Shown: positions 10,161 to 22,890, counted from the first letter of the stretch. The stretch: 64,000 nt of DNA from Gnetum montanum (GCA_015680685.1 MNCI01034785.1:657241-721240), one strand, 5' to 3'. The notes: a model not told the origin generated them from the sequence alone. Program-made: numbers and translations.

Positions 10161-10625
10161 TACTGATCATGCCCAGTCAAAAGCACTCCAAAATCATGCT
10201 GAGGACACGCCAAGACAAAATAAACTCACGCTAGAAGCTTTTATGAAACAGAAATGCCTCAAATAGCCACAAAATCACTCACATCAGCATCTTGTAGCAG
10301 TCAATTCATGGATCGAGAAGTTCCAAGCGAATCGAAGTCAATTTCTCTTGTTGTACACTATCATTTTTATTGTAAATTTTCATCACTTGTGAGCTTGTCA
10401 AGCTCTTACGCTCCAAATTGTATTTGCTTCTATGGCCGTAAGCTAGCTTGCGTAGACAACATACGCTGTAAGATACAATGCATTTGGATAAGAATGTAGC
10501 TTGCCTATGCACATCCAATTCAGACATAGCTGTTCATCAAACACCTGTCACATGATTCATTTTTCTCTCATTTCTCAACCATTGATTCCAATCCATGAAT
10601 TTTGCACCTGAGCCTAGCCAAACCT

Positions 10626-10633
10626 TATAAATA
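10626..10633 (+). promoter_or_regulatory. TATA box of LTR-like region
   Basis: TATAAATA followed by CCCCATTCATTC, a typical plant core promoter layout, lying downstream of the tandem modules. Confidence 0.45.
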
Positions 10634-11224
10634 CCCCATTCATTCACATAAACCGAGGTTGGAAATTTTTGAGGTTGATGGCTTTGGAAGCATTGATTGG
10701 TAACTTTGGATGCTCAGGCACATGTGAGTCCTAGCATCCAAGCACCTATAAGCACATCACTCTGGGACTTAGCGCTTGACTTGCCATCCACACATGCAAC
10801 TACGCTTTGACCAGTGCACATCCTTGTTTAAGCAATATAATACAGTTCATTATTGCCTTCCATTACATTATTTGCTTTGTTTTTATCTATTTTACACTTT
10901 CTGCATACGTTGTCATAGTTACGATTTGTTTACGTTTTGTACGTCACCAGTTACGATAGCCCTAGCGTAGGCCATAGCTTATGCTTAGGGAAGTCCTTGG
11001 TTGATTTGCATGCAGATCATCCAAGGCACTCTGCCTTCATTTTCTTTTCTAGCTTGCCCTCACACAAAGGCAGGGTCAGCTATTTCTCTCTGGCAATCTT
11101 TTGGCGTCTATTTTTCCCTTCCAACCTCATGTCGACGATTTCAATTAGCACAGTAAAGAAAAGTGCTGATAGGAAGACCTTGGTGTATAAGACACCATAA
11201 AAAGTTACAAATTTCTATGAAGGT

Positions 11225-12130
11225 AAGAACTTTCCAAATATCTTCCATTTTTCTCATCCAAAAGTGTAGTGATAATGGTATCTTCTAATCATTATTAAAT
11301 TTATTATGAATAATATTATTCTTGGTAATAATTTCGTATGCAACTTTGGAGATAAAAAAATAGATTTGCTATCTTTTCAAAAAGTATTTAGAAGAGCTTG
11401 ATTCAAACTATTGTCAACTTTAAATAAATTATGAAGATAAAAATTTAATTTTTCAAAATTTGTTCTTCTTTTTCTATTTAAATCATAGAGGATAAAAGCC
11501 ACCTTTAATGTAATCCAAGTCAAATTTTTGTTCTATGCCAAATTTTATTATTATTTCCATTTTCATATTTCATATCCAAAATATTAAGAATTAAAGTTGT
11601 ATACAAAGGAAAATTCATAAAAGTAGAAGACATGATAGAAAATAATAATGCAAAGGAAATAAAATCATATAAAAAGGGGTCAAGCTTCTCTCTCTTACTA
11701 TAAATAGAGGTCAAGGACCTTCAAATCGAATTAAGAGAGTGTGGAAGTGTTCATTTTTAGTAGTGAGTGCTATAATTTTATTCTTCCTTCTCTCTTACTC
11801 CTCCACCAATCCATTTGATGAAGTTCTCCATTAGGGTGCATTGAAGTTTCACAAGAAAATTAGATTTTCCAACAATAAAGATTCATGAATTCTAAAGATT
11901 TTTCAAGCATTTGTAATTTATAGCCGTTTCATAATTCATAAAGATTTGAAGCTTTATCCATTTTTCATAACCACTCTATATCAATTTTATATTAAAATCT
12001 CTCACATCCATTCATAATTACTTTCATAATGATCTTACAAATCCTTCATTCTCAATTCTTTCATAATTTCTTAGGTCTCAGATTTTTCAAAAGGTTCAAA
12101 GATTTAAGAAATAAAGCCTTCAAACCAAGA
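11225..12130 (+). repeat. Possible LTR fragment with TATA box and polyA signal
   Basis: TATAAATAGAGG at 11699-11710 is followed 175 bp later by AATAAA at 11874-11879, a spacing that fits the R region of an LTR or a short transcript. Ends, primer site and partner copy are not seen. Alternatives are a host promoter remnant or a chance combination. Confidence 0.25.
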
Positions 12131-13379
12131 AGAGGAAAATTGGTTAAGTTTGATGTAATTTTATTTTATTTTAAGTCAGTTTTGATGCTTTGATCATCAT
12201 TTAGATTCATTATCATCATATGCATGAGGATATAATTTCTTTTAAATTAATTCTTAGTTATTTTGAAGATTAGATGTCATGTAGCACCAAATGTTTGATA
12301 GAATGATGCTTTTTCAAGAAATTCAAATTTTCATTTAATGTCAAAGCTCAAGTTTCTTCTCTATTGCACTTATTTTCTCTTAAGTGTACATCAAATGATT
12401 CATTCTTCATTAGATCTTTGTTCTACAATCCAAGATGTGTAAATTCAAAGCAAGTTTGAGGCAAAATTGATGAAAAATAATTTAGATTAGGTATTTTAAA
12501 AAATCAATCTAGTACCTATTGATTTGCAATATTTATCTATGATCTCCAATGATATGTGAAAAAAATTCTAGAGGCATATCGCATTTTCCAATGCTTGTAT
12601 GACTTTTGGTGATGAAAATACAACTATATCAATTTGTATCAATTACACAATACAAATTAATATCATATCGATTCTTATCGATTGAGTTGCATCTAGCAAT
12701 ATCATCTAAAAATTAAAGAACTGAAGACTTATATATTTCCACAAATTCTAGTTATAATCAATGATATGTTGAACTTTAAAGAAAAAATAAAATTCATGTT
12801 TCCACTTGTATTTGATAATGCTATTAGAGCTTAAAGGTTTGAATCTTAGTATTAAACATCTAAAAAGAATAATGAGATGAAGGAGAAAAATTTTATTTAT
12901 GTTAAATTTTTGTGATGTTGATTACCAAGTCTAGGATATAATAGAAACAATTTGATGACTCCTGTGATTGAGACAAACGTGCATCATGAACATAAAATAA
13001 GTTCATGGTGTTATATGTGTTGAATGTAAAAATATAAATTAACATATAAGAATAATATAATGAAGTATTTTTATTATGGATATGAGTCCTATGCTATACT
13101 TCGATATTGTTGTTGAACCAGGATCATCACCTATACAGTTACAATAAAATAGTCACATCTAAAGAACGAAGAGACACAATGATTTGTTATTATTAGTTAA
13201 TAGACTTGATTAAATATAAATAAATAGATACATATTATAAAAAATTGTAGATGGTATTGTACACCATGGCAGTGTACACTAACTTTATGTCTTGACCACA
13301 TATAGAAATAAACTAGCATGTTAAGCTTGGTAGAACATGATGTGGACATCGACTAGATCAATGTGCCATCTCTCTAATG
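12131..13379. other. No gene recognised
   Basis: AT-rich DNA with TATCGATT/TATCAATT-like short repeats near 12630-12690. No coding similarity is visible. Confidence 0.4.
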
Positions 13380-14133
13380 ATGGGATTTTCCCTTAAGTTT
13401 TGAAATTTTTGGGGGTGTTTTTAGCCTATTTTAATGAATTTAGGAGGTTTTGAAATCAATGGGAACTTGTTTATAAGTATCTAAATCTTCCGAGCCTTAA
13501 AATAAGCATCTTTATTTGTCGCCCTACTAGGGTAGATGTCTCCTCTACAATATAGGCATATCCTATGCAGTATAGATGTCTACTTTGGAAGAAAAGACAT
13601 ATTTTCTAAGTAGTATATATTTACTACTTTTCCCAATCATCTTTTGTGTCAAGACTAGCTTTAGAAAATATGTCTTCTACACCCAAAATATGTTTACTTT
13701 GGAAATTTTTCCACTTAGAAATGACATTTTGTCCTCTTAAAAGATGTCTTGTATAGATTGCAATAAACTTTAAATTAGATTGTTATGTGGAGGGAAGACT
13801 AAAGGTCACTTGGAAAACTATAAAAGGAACCAAGGCCTAAGCGTAAGAGTGGAAATTTAGAGGAAAGTTCTCATAAGTATGAGGTGAAGAGAAAGCCTCT
13901 AAGGTGCCTCTAGAGGAAGAGAGGTAGAGAGTGTCTTAAGAGATAAGTATGTAAAGCTCATCTTGAATGCTCTTGTTCTTGTTGTTATGAGCCATTTTTT
14001 GTCATTGTGTGAAGAGAGTGAGAGAGATACATTGTTACTTGGCTTATGTCTTATGTGAGAAGAGTGTGGTTGTGAGCATTTTAAGTGTTGTCTAACCTTG
14101 GTGATCATATGTTTCTAGATTTGTACTAAATTT
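13380..14133 (+). repeat. LTR-like sequence split by the outer element (left part)
   Basis: Contains repeated AGATGTCT(A/C)C motifs at about 13500-13760 and a TATA box at 13819-13826 (CTATAAAAGG), followed by a leader-like AG-rich stretch. It ends exactly at the outer element's target duplication AATTT. The sequence resumes after 34362, where AATAAA lies at 34376-34381. TATA and polyA signal were therefore close together before the insertion, as in an LTR. No second copy is identified. Confidence 0.35.
14129..14133. repeat. Left target-site duplication of outer element (AATTT)
   Basis: Identical to 34363-34367 on the other side of the element; 5 bp is the usual gypsy/copia size. Confidence 0.85.
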
Positions 14134-14966
14134 TGATGAGTCATTAAAATGACATCTATCAATCATCTATAAATACACACCTACCTCTACATTTATGGGA
14201 GTCCTAATTTCAATTGTAGCAAAGATCTTGCATTTTTTCCATTTGAAAGTTAGAATTTTTTTCGGTGAGTTCCGATAGTAGAAGTCATTGAGTGTACAAA
14301 TCTTTATTCGAGCATTGTTGTACCTAAGAATGATAGCATGTGTAGCAATAAAGATGAGCTTTCTGATAAACCTTGTAGCACTTTGGATAGATTAGCTCTT
14401 TTATTTATGCATTCAATGATTTTAATTATTTGTTAATTATTTTCAATTATTTTGCAATTATTTCCTAGCAATTGAATTAATGAGGTTATTAAGCTAGATA
14501 GATTAAATACATAAGTATGACCGCTTGGAGCATAACATGTATTCACTTGGTAATCCCAGCAATGTTATTTCTTGGTACACCCAATAGCGTAATGTTTGGT
14601 CACCCAGCAATGGATATGTGGGTTCATAACGTGTACGAAAAGTGGGAATGGATACTTATGTTAGGATTATCTTAATAATAGTTAGTTAATTAATTTAGAT
14701 TAGTTAATCAAATTCATTTTACCTACATTTCGAGCACCCAAAACATAAAACATAAAATGATATAAATCGAATGTCTCAATTACACTTAACCATACCAATG
14801 TGCATCACAAGCATAATTGGGAGGACAACGATGGACCTTAAGGCTAGGTTCACTTCCTAAAGGGCTAGTGCATTATAAATGATAAAGTCCACAAAATTTG
14901 ACTGAGTCATGCGTGAATGCTTCATGATTCATATGGTTGGGCGTAGCGGTACCTCATCGCTCATGA
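14134..14966 (+). repeat. 5' LTR of outer element
   Basis: 833 bp, starts TGATGAGTCATT and ends CTCATGA (expected CA changed to GA). TATAAATA at about 14169, AATAAA near 14350. Compared with its 3' partner it lacks roughly 100 bp of U3 right after the first 12 bases, the part with GAGGCCTC-type repeats. Confidence 0.85.
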
Positions 14967-14967
14967 T

Positions 14968-14985
14968 TGGCACCATTAATAGGGA
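14968..14985 (+). other. Primer binding site, tRNA-Asp type (decayed)
   Basis: TGGCACCATTAATAGGGA, one base after the LTR. It differs from the plant consensus TGGCGCCGTTGCCGGGGA mostly by C/G to T/A changes. The inner element has the same site in better condition. Confidence 0.75.
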
Positions 14986-15120
14986 CTTTGTTTGTGGAAC
15001 ATGCACTATTTAGGTCTAAGTGAATACCATTAATATTGTTTTACAAACCTAAAAGTCCATATCATTCTCACTATACATAAATTATAAAAGCACACTAACA
15101 ATTTCATTTTGCCTTACAAA

Positions 15121-16718
15121 ATGTCTTCTTCTTCTCGTAAGCATGACAAATACTAAACCACCAATCCCACAAGAATGCAAGGTGGTATACACTCATCTAG
15201 ATGAGTTTGTACCAAATTTCACCTTCATCCTATATCAGGATAAACAAATGTGGTGGCATAATATGGAGGGCAATGTTGTTTTTCCCCTTGATATATCTGT
15301 GCCCAAAATGCTAATTAAAACCCTTAAGAACTTGGGCATTACAGATCTTCATGAAGAGTATGTTGTGGATGGGTACAACACTAGGAAATATCATCCCATT
15401 GAAACACAACGTAAGTGAGAAAAATGTTAGAAGAGACTCCACGAAGCCACAAAGGAGAAACATTTCACTAACCCCTTGTTCCTACTAGATCAAGAAGACA
15501 ATGAAGACCCTCCCTTGGAAGTTTCTCAACATGAAGATTCTCCACCCCCTACTAAAAATGGTGAGGGTGTGAACTTGATACTACGATCAACTATTCATAA
15601 ATTGGGTTCAAGGAAGAGTGATAGCCAAAATAGGGACTTGGGCAAACATTGCAATAACAAGGGATCTAATTATGGAGATCATAAAAAGCATAAGAGTGAT
15701 GGAAGACACCATAGCGGCAGTAGTAGTCCACCTTCCTCTTCATTCTCTTCATCTGATTCTGAACATTCCTCTTTATCGAATGGTTCTCATAGAAGCTGAT
15801 GTCGAAACAACTGTGATGAAGGTGATCAACGAAATAATAATGATCATGAAGGTTGCTAAAACTGAAGGGGTGGTCGAAACCATCATTAGTGTTATCAATG
15901 CAACGATGATGATGAACCTTTACTAGCAACTCGAAGTATCCGTAACATTGCAAAGGTAGTAAGAATTCCAACTAGGCATATGAATAATAGTTGGATCAAG
16001 TGCCTAGATATGAATAATATCCCAAGATTTGAGGGGGGATACAACTCTTATCCACAAACACACCTACACGCTTTTCAAGATTCCCGTACCTTACAAAACA
16101 TCGAGAACAAGTGGTAGAAACTCAGGCTTTTTCCAAGGACACTCATTAGCAAAGTTGAAAGTTGGTATTAGTCCTTAGAACTAAAATATATCTTAAGATG
16201 GAGTACCATGTTAGAACTATTCAATGACAAATATCAAATATACTCTAGAGTGTCTAATCTGAGAAGGCAAATCCAAGGCTAGAAACAAGGAACACATGAA
16301 CCCTTGGATGCCACCATGGGCCAATATTATTCACTCCTACAAAGATTTCCTAGCCATGGTTACTCTTAGAGGGAACAACTTTGTCACATCATAAATGGGC
16401 TTAGGGAAGAAACAAGAAAAATCCTTGGGGGTGTATGCCCAAGGGAGGTTGTCTAAAATAAGAGCTCATAAGATACAAAGGCTAATTGAGCAGGAAGAAA
16501 AAGAGGAAGGTGAGCTATGAAAAAGGGAGAGTGCTAAAGAGTATAATAGAGATCCATCCATTAGAAAATGAAAGGTCCACTTTTGAGATGAGGAGGACTC
16601 ATCACTTGATGAAGTGATGAATAGAAAAAATTTGCCTATCCAAAAATATATTTTTGACATTTCAACCAAGGTTGACAAATTATGAGACTCTTTGGATGAA
16701 AATTTTCAAACCACTTTG
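15121..16718 (+). pseudogene. Outer gag, 5' part
   Basis: Starts with ATG at 15121 (MSSSSRK), then a frameshift moves the reading to the frame of 15143-15418, which has PPIPQ..VVYTH..EFVP.FTFIL. It aligns with inner gag (17693 onward), including WRDLQGN/WWHNMEGN, a Ser- and His-rich middle, NNIPRFEGGYN, and the later gag core NIENKW..LRLFPRTLI.KVESWY and the SRVSNLR stretch at about 16250. Gag forms the particle that packages element RNA. Stops and frameshifts are numerous. It is cut at 16718 by the inner element and resumes at 23704. Confidence 0.8.
16714..16718. repeat. Left target-site duplication of inner element (CTTTG)
   Basis: Same five bases at 23699-23703. Removing 16719-23703 rejoins the outer gag in register with the inner gag (…ETVL/…TTL then LKI.(E/K)ESKE). 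Confidence 0.95.
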
Positions 16719-17547
16719 TGATTGGATGAGATATCGCATGGGCTGCGATATCGCTTCCTCACTACGATATCACGTACGTGATGTATCGTAAGAGATATCG
16801 TGTCTTTCTTGCAATATCGTAGTCTGCCACCATTTCTATAAATAAGAAGTGACTCTCCCTTGTTTCTCCATCTAGATCTAGACCCTTAGTGAAACTCTGG
16901 AAGTTTTACCTCTCCAGAGATAGAATAATTTCCATGTGTCCACAGTAGGAGCTCCAAAGTGAACGGATCTTTATTCAAGCAATTTTGTACCTGAACGCAT
17001 AGTTGTGTACGGCAATAAAGACGAATTGTTGGATAAACATTGTAGCACATGGAATAGGCTAATTAGGATTTTAATTATTGTTATTTATTGTTCATCATTT
17101 AAATGCTTTATTAGTTAATTAAATCTCCCTCAACCCTTCTCCCATAGTTAAGTGCATTCAGTACGACCACTTCGAGCATGTGCGTTACGCTTGGTGATCC
17201 GAGTAACGAATAACATTTGGTAATCAAGGTTGCATTGGTTTAGGGTGTGAACGGATGCTGATGCTATGTTAATTAAGGCTTAGTTAGTTAGTTAAATTTA
17301 GTTAATTAGTCCCTTCACCCTTTACCTCATTAGCATAGGAGATAAAACATAAAAACTATAAAAATCACATACCTCAGACTTAACCATACAACCGTGACAA
17401 ATACAAGTAAGTCTGGGAAGAAAACGAACGATTAACCTTAAGTGTTCCATAAGGCGTGTAGGCACTTAGTCTATGAAGTTCAACCAGATTGCATGTGTAA
17501 CACTCGTATTCGTATGGTTGAGTGTAGGGATGCCTTGCCACTCATCA
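16719..17547 (+). repeat. 5' LTR of inner element
   Basis: 829 bp, TGATTGG...ACTCATCA. TATA box TATAAATA at 16837-16844 and AATAAA at 17014-17019. U3 carries at least five ATATCG/GATATC palindrome-type motifs between 16731 and 16830. The 3' LTR keeps only about three because some 48 bp are absent there. Confidence 0.92.
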
Positions 17548-17548
17548 T

Positions 17549-17566
17549 TGGCACCGTTGTCGGGGA
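17549..17566 (+). other. Primer binding site, tRNA-Asp type
   Basis: TGGCACCGTTGTCGGGGA, one base after the LTR end. It differs at two positions from TGGCGCCGTTGCCGGGGA, the site usually assigned to tRNA-Asp in Athila-type plant elements. Confidence 0.85.
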
Positions 17567-17692
17567 CTAAGTTGTTTGTGTGCTAAGTAGGACATAGAAA
17601 ATCATCCACATCATTGGAAAGCTTAAATGAACCCTTAGAGTTAATCAAAAATTTTTTTAAACAACGGTCAATAGCACACCGACAAGATAACA

Positions 17693-19620
17693 ATGTCTTC
17701 TTCTTCTCATAAGAGCACTTCACCACCTAGGGATCATACAAGAGACAGTCGGCAGTCTAACATGCATAATCGAGAACCGCCAATTCCTCAACAGTACTGG
17801 GTGGTATATACTCATCCCAATGAGTATATACCCGATTTTACTTTTATCCTCCATCAGGATGAACAACTGTGTTGGCGAGATTTGCAAGGTAACATAGTAT
17901 TACCCCTAGATCATGCAGTCCCCAACATGCTTCTTTGTGCTCTTGCATAGATACGCATGATACAACTATATACTAAATACATTGCATGTGATTACAACAT
18001 AAGGGACTACCATCCCACAAAAGTGCAATGTTTAAGGGACTTGCGGCAGGAGAGCCACCATACATTGTTGAAAGGAAAAGGGGTCCCACACGTCATAAGT
18101 GAAATTGGAGATGGTGAACCAATTATAACAGGTTCTCCATCAAATGATATTCCCCCCTAACAATAGTGAGGAGGTGGGGTTAAAAACCTATGCTCCATAA
18201 TACACAACCCTGGTTCTGATCCCCATGAACACTAAGTGTTCACCGATGAAACAAAAACACATGACAAGGACGGGCACTTGGATTGTCATCATGTTCGGGG
18301 CCGTAGTCAGCAAAGAGAAGGTAAGAAACATCATGATGGTGATGGTTCTCCTTATTCTTCCCATTCATCACACCAATCACCCTCTCCTCCACATTAGGAT
18401 GTAGTCACAAGGAGCACAATGGTGAGGATAATGGTAAGCGAGATGAGAACCCTTGACGAGAGAGTCAAGAGTGAGGACGAGGGCATTTGAGAGAATCAAG
18501 GCATGAAAGAAGGGAAAGTAGGAGGCATCATAGACATCATGAGACAGATGATCATGACAAACCCCTACTAGCAACCCAAAGTATGTTAGATATTACGGAG
18601 GCTATGAGAATACCTACAAGGCATCAAAAAGATAGTCAGATCAAAATACTAGACATGAATAATATCCTACAATTTGAGGGGGGATACAATGCTAATCCAT
18701 AGAATCACTTATAGGAATTCCATGATGCCTGTGCCTTGCAAAATATTGAAAAAAGTGGCAGAAGTTAAAGTTGTTCCCTAGGACACTCATAAAAGAAGTA
18801 GAGAGTTGGTATCGGTCCTTAGAGTTGGAAACCATTAGGAGGTGGGGTATGATGTTAGAATTGTTTAACAATAAATACCAAACGTACTCTAGAGTGTCCA
18901 ACTTGCGTAAGCAGATCCAAGGATGGAAGCAGGGTACTCATGAACCTTTGGATGCTACCATGGATCGATATTACACATTGCTACATCATTGCCTAGGCCA
19001 TGGTTACACACAACGGGATCAACTACTCCACCTCGTAGATGGGCTAAGACACAAAATTAGGAGAAACCTTGGGACATATTCCCAAGGGAGATTGTCTGAA
19101 CTTAGATCCCATGAAATTCATCGATTGTTGGAGAAAGTAGCTAAAGAAGAAAGGGAGCTATGGAAAAGAGAAAGCGTGGAAGAATATAACTGCAATCCTT
19201 CCCTCCGAAAGAAGGGAGTAAGATTCTGTGAGGAAGAGGATGAGTCACCACTCGAAGAGTTGGTGAATAGAAAAACCTTGCCAGTTCAAAAGCTAAAAAT
19301 GGAAGTATCAGCTAAGGTAGATGAAATATGGAGCTCCTTAGATAAAAAAATTGAAACTGTCCTAAAAATTGTAGAGGAGTCTAAGGAGGAATGAAGTAGT
19401 GACCATGGTAAGAAAAAGAAGAGAGATTCAGGCCATGCACATGACAAGGGTAGGGGAAAAATGACTATCATTGATGAGGTTGTAGATTCGGATACAGATA
19501 ATGATGGTGGATGTGAGATCTACCAATATGACCATCCTAAGGGATGTTGCCCATTAATCTTACATCTGCAAGAGTCTAGGGTGTATGCTCTCAACCCAAG
19601 ACTTAATAGATGGCAGGCAC
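17693..19620 (+). pseudogene. Inner gag
   Basis: ATG at 17693 lies about 127 bp after the primer site, a sensible leader, and opens with MSSSSHKST. The first segment (85 codons) contains PPIPQQYWVVYTH and DEQLCWRDLQGN. After one stop it continues in the same frame (17957-18160), then frames shift. The conserved gag core is open from 18771 to 19394 (207 codons): FPRTLI.EVESWY..LE, SRVSNLR, ATMDRYYTLLH, LVDGLR, then a Glu- and Lys-rich helical end. After the TGA at 19392 the same frame runs on with DEVVDSD, YDHPKGCC and ALNPRLNRW. No zinc knuckle is seen, which is common in this group. This gag is better preserved than the outer one. Confidence 0.82.
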
Positions 19621-20200
19621 CCTAAAGGATACCTTATCCCCAAGGTAACCTAAGGTAGTTCCACCAACCATTAACATATTATCCAAGTGGAACTCTGCCA
19701 CAACCTATCGGGCACCATCAGTAGTGGGAATACCCATAGTCATGGGGGATGCCACCACCTAGACAAAAATACCATTACCGGCAACTAGACCCATATGGCT
19801 ACTACGTGCAGCAGCCAGTTTCTCCAAGTGACTCTATGGGTCACACAACCCCACAATGTCACTACCAAGTTTGGGAGTATTTTAGGACTCCTTCTCCTAC
19901 GAAAGACATACCACATACATACCATCCTCCAAATCCATCTACCACTCATACGCCGATAGTTCCACTACCACCTACTCCAATGATGCAAGGGGAACTCCCC
20001 ACTCAACCGCAACAACGTAATGCTACGAGAGCTGTAAACCTTCAACCTGTTGCTGGTTCCAACAACTATAAGAAGAGAAGACCTTTCTTTAGAACTAAAA
20101 GCCCAAACAAGCTCTCACAACCACAAGCAATTGAGTCTGTGCATGCTCCTACAAAAAATAAGGCTTCGGAGCTCCCTTCAAACCAACAACAGGGCTCAAC
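19621..20200 (+). pseudogene. Inner gag-protease linker, Pro/Gln-rich
   Basis: Same frame as the gag core, rich in Pro, Gln, Tyr and Thr, with open stretch 19749 onward (MPPPRQKYHYRQ, PLPPTP, QPQQ). Outer has the matching sequence at about 23990-24560. The stops before 19749 are TAA/TAG, several at places where Gln fits the context (for example QHQ*WEY and P*SWG). Probably a flexible spacer between capsid and protease; that is inference. Confidence 0.65.
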
Positions 20201-20801
20201 ACATACAGTTATGTTAACACATATAGTTACTGATTGGATAAAGGTGGGCCACCTTCCCAAGAAATTCTCTGACCCTGGAAGTCCCTTAATCTACCTCCAA
20301 GTCATCGGGAACGAACCAAGTAAAGCTCTTCTTGACTTAGGTTCTGGAGTCAACTTAATATCACGAGAAATGTATAAAGCCTAGAACCTACCTCCACTCA
20401 AGAAGAGCAATATTCAACTAGAGCTGGCTAACCAGTAAATCACCATTCCCTTGGGATTGGTGGAGGACATCGTTACCATTGTGTGTGGTTGGTCATACCC
20501 AGCTGATTTCCTGGTGATAGAAGTTAACAGTAGCAAAGGGAGCTTCCCAATTATAATGGGGAGGGCATGGCTCAGGACCATCAACACGTGCCTATGGATC
20601 CAGGATCTTTCCTTGGAAATATCTAAGGAAAACATTTATGGAAAGATCGAGAAGAATAAAGTTCCATGCATCACATATGGTGACTCAGAGGATGATGACG
20701 TGGAGGAATGCTTAACATCTCTTGCATGTAACTGGTGTGCCCAAGAAAATCAAATACAAAGGTGCCTATATGTAGCAACCACACAACAAGAGAACACCTA
20801 G
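20201..20801 (+). pseudogene. Inner aspartic protease
   Basis: The active-site region at about 20325-20360 reads ALLDLGSGVNLIS, so the catalytic Asp-Leu-Gly-Ser-Gly is kept. Downstream come EMYKA, a stop where the outer copy has Trp (EMYKA*NLPP), then VEDIVTIV, FLVIEV and FPIIMGRAWL, the flap and C-terminal blocks. It ends with a Cys-containing tail (CNWCAQ) and VATTQQE. Protease would cut Gag-Pol in particles. Only two stops break this stretch. RT should follow but does not: the sequence goes on about 150 bp and then jumps to the 3' spacer. Confidence 0.82.
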
Positions 20802-22890
20802 TGGTTGACAGCTAATCAAGAGAGCAGCCCACCAACATGCATGGAATGAACTGGAGGAACAACTCACGCCCACAAAAAAAGCATAGATACATTGGAGTAT
20901 GAGCACTGCCAACTTCCATCCCTTAACCTGAAAACATCAATCGGGAGAAGTTTGACATTCTAAAAAATTTAAATAGGCGTTCATTATTTTAGATCTCTCC
21001 CTTTCCATTTAGTCATGGGGGAGATGGCCACCTATGCTGATCATTCAGGCCCTTAGTTCTTTTTAGTTTTTATTTTACAAATTTCTTTATCTTTTTTTTT
21101 GTTTTCCAACATTGTTTATACTTTTTCAATTATTTGTGTGTGTGTGTGTGTTTGTGATATCCATCTTGTTAAGTTTATCACCTAATAAGTGCTCTAATGA
21201 TGGTATGAACTGTTCCCTATTGATTGCTCATGTTTAGTTTTTACCTTTAAGTGATGATGTTGATACTAAGGTATGGTTCTTTTGATATGACAGGTAATGA
21301 GTCCACTTCATCCATTCATCCACAAATTTCTATGGTCTCTCTTGGCTTGGAACTGTATAGTCCCTTTCCCAATAATAAGAATTATATTGAATCGGTGACT
21401 GGGCATTTCTTAAACTAAGGAAGGACTCAAGGATTGAAAAGGGTATGACTTCAAGGGAACTTGATGCATTTTTTTGGCCATTCTCTTAGGTGCTTGGATG
21501 TTTTCTTCTTGAAATTTCCTTCCCATTCCAACATTGCTCCATTATCAGGAAGGTGAGCTAATAAAAATAACAAAGTCTTTGCATGGTGTGGTTCTCACCG
21601 ATAAACACATAAAAAAATAGTGATAATTCAAAGCACATCCCTTAGAAAAAATAATCATTTGGGCTACAAGAATTGGCTATGGAACTAACATAAACATGTT
21701 TCCTCTAACTAAGGCACTTCTCTCTTCCCATTCTCTCCTCCTTTGTTTCATTAGAATGGTGGTGGCTCTTTGGTAAAGGCATTCTTATTACTTCAAGTGG
21801 ATGGATTAGCTGAATGCATTGATGCAAAGTCCCTAGATGTGGTTTGTTTGAGGCCAGACTTGGAATGGGATCTACTATGTCACATTAATCATTAACTACA
21901 CAAGGGGTTGTACATCACCTTGTTCTTGAGATTCCATTCAATTCTCTTCTTTACATCATTCTGCCTCCATTGTTCACCTCATTGCTAGTTATATCATTCG
22001 TGTATATATTGGTGGATGCATTGTTTTCTTTGTGGTAAATTCTTGTGGTAAAGACTTTAACCCTTGTTCCAAATGACATTCCCAAAGCCTACGGACTCTT
22101 TTAATGTGGGTTTGTTAGGGAATTAAAGGCATGAGCCTAATTTGTGGAGGACCCACTGGCATTCCTATTTGGTACACTAGTTAAATTCTTTCCCTTAACA
22201 TTTTTGCAATCCATTCTATTTTGTTCATTTCCATCTTGACATCCATTTCATCAACATTACAATTGTCTCTTTTTCTCCATCTTTCTTACTCCTTTTCTTT
22301 CTCCATTCTATCACTACCAGAGGTTCACTCTTAGTCATGGGGGTCTTGACCCAATTTTTTTGATTTTCTCCTAACCCCTACACCTTCAGTAGCCACCAAT
22401 ATTATATCTCCAGATCAGTAATCAGCCATACCACAACTCAGCCAATGGACCTTTCACCGAAGCAAGGTATCAACTACATTGTGATTCATTTACCCTTGCT
22501 AATATAAAGATTGTGTTGTGTGTGTAGATGGAAATCATGCAACAAGGGATTGGATCTAGAACAAACACTTCGAATGGAGCAGTGTTGAAAGTAGCTACGC
22601 AAGGAGCAAGATTGATGGGGCACTTACGGATAGATAACAAAAAGTGAAATCTTGGCATTGGAAATAGTAGACTTATTCTCTCTTCTATCTTCTCTCTTAG
22701 CTGCCAAATAAGGCTTGATGTCAAATGTATAAAGTGTTCACTCTTTTTATTGTGAACACCAGTTTTGTCATGTTCTATAATGATGATCCGTTCACATGTT
22801 GTTCCATTCACCATTAGTTTCATTCAAGTTAATAATCCCATACCTTCCCAATATTTTGTAAGGAACTCGAGGACAAGTTTTTATTCAGTC
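20802..22890 (+). other. Inner spacer and 3' region without coding domains
   Basis: 20802-20965 is the start of the protease-RT linker. From about 20975 to 22340 it aligns with the outer spacer 28230-29650 and beyond (GGGGGAGATGGCCA, 'GACTTCAAGGGAACT', 'TGCATGGTGTGGTTC'). A (TG)n microsatellite lies at 21134-21152. 22340-22890 replaces the extra ORF of the outer element with about 550 bp that I cannot classify, then CATACCTTCCCAAT..TTTGTAA and the AACTCGAGGA stretch lead into the polypurine tract. Confidence 0.6.

Larger units (their letters stand above)
9470..11096 (+). repeat. LTR-like region with promoter (partial element, uncertain ends)
   Basis: A repeat-rich upstream part is followed by a good TATA box at 10626-10633 (TTATAAATACCCC) and a leader-like region. 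At about 11096-11105 the text reads GGCA then ATCTTTTGGCGTC, which resembles the plant gypsy arrangement 'CA, short spacer, TTTTGGCGCC...' of a tRNA-Asp primer site, but the rest of the match is poor. No coding region follows. Solo or truncated LTR is my best reading; the left edge is not defined. Confidence 0.35.

Noticed and set aside
15666-15971. 101-codon minus-strand ORF overlapping outer gag
   Set aside because: Antisense shadow of the His/Ser-rich gag stretch; the composition follows from the plus-strand codons.
21134-21152. TG-rich microsatellite as a functional element
   Set aside because: Simple short microsatellite in the spacer; nothing suggests a role.
22470-22823. 117-codon minus-strand ORF in the inner 3' region
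   Set aside because: No domain, antisense to the element, and in non-coding spacer; probably chance.
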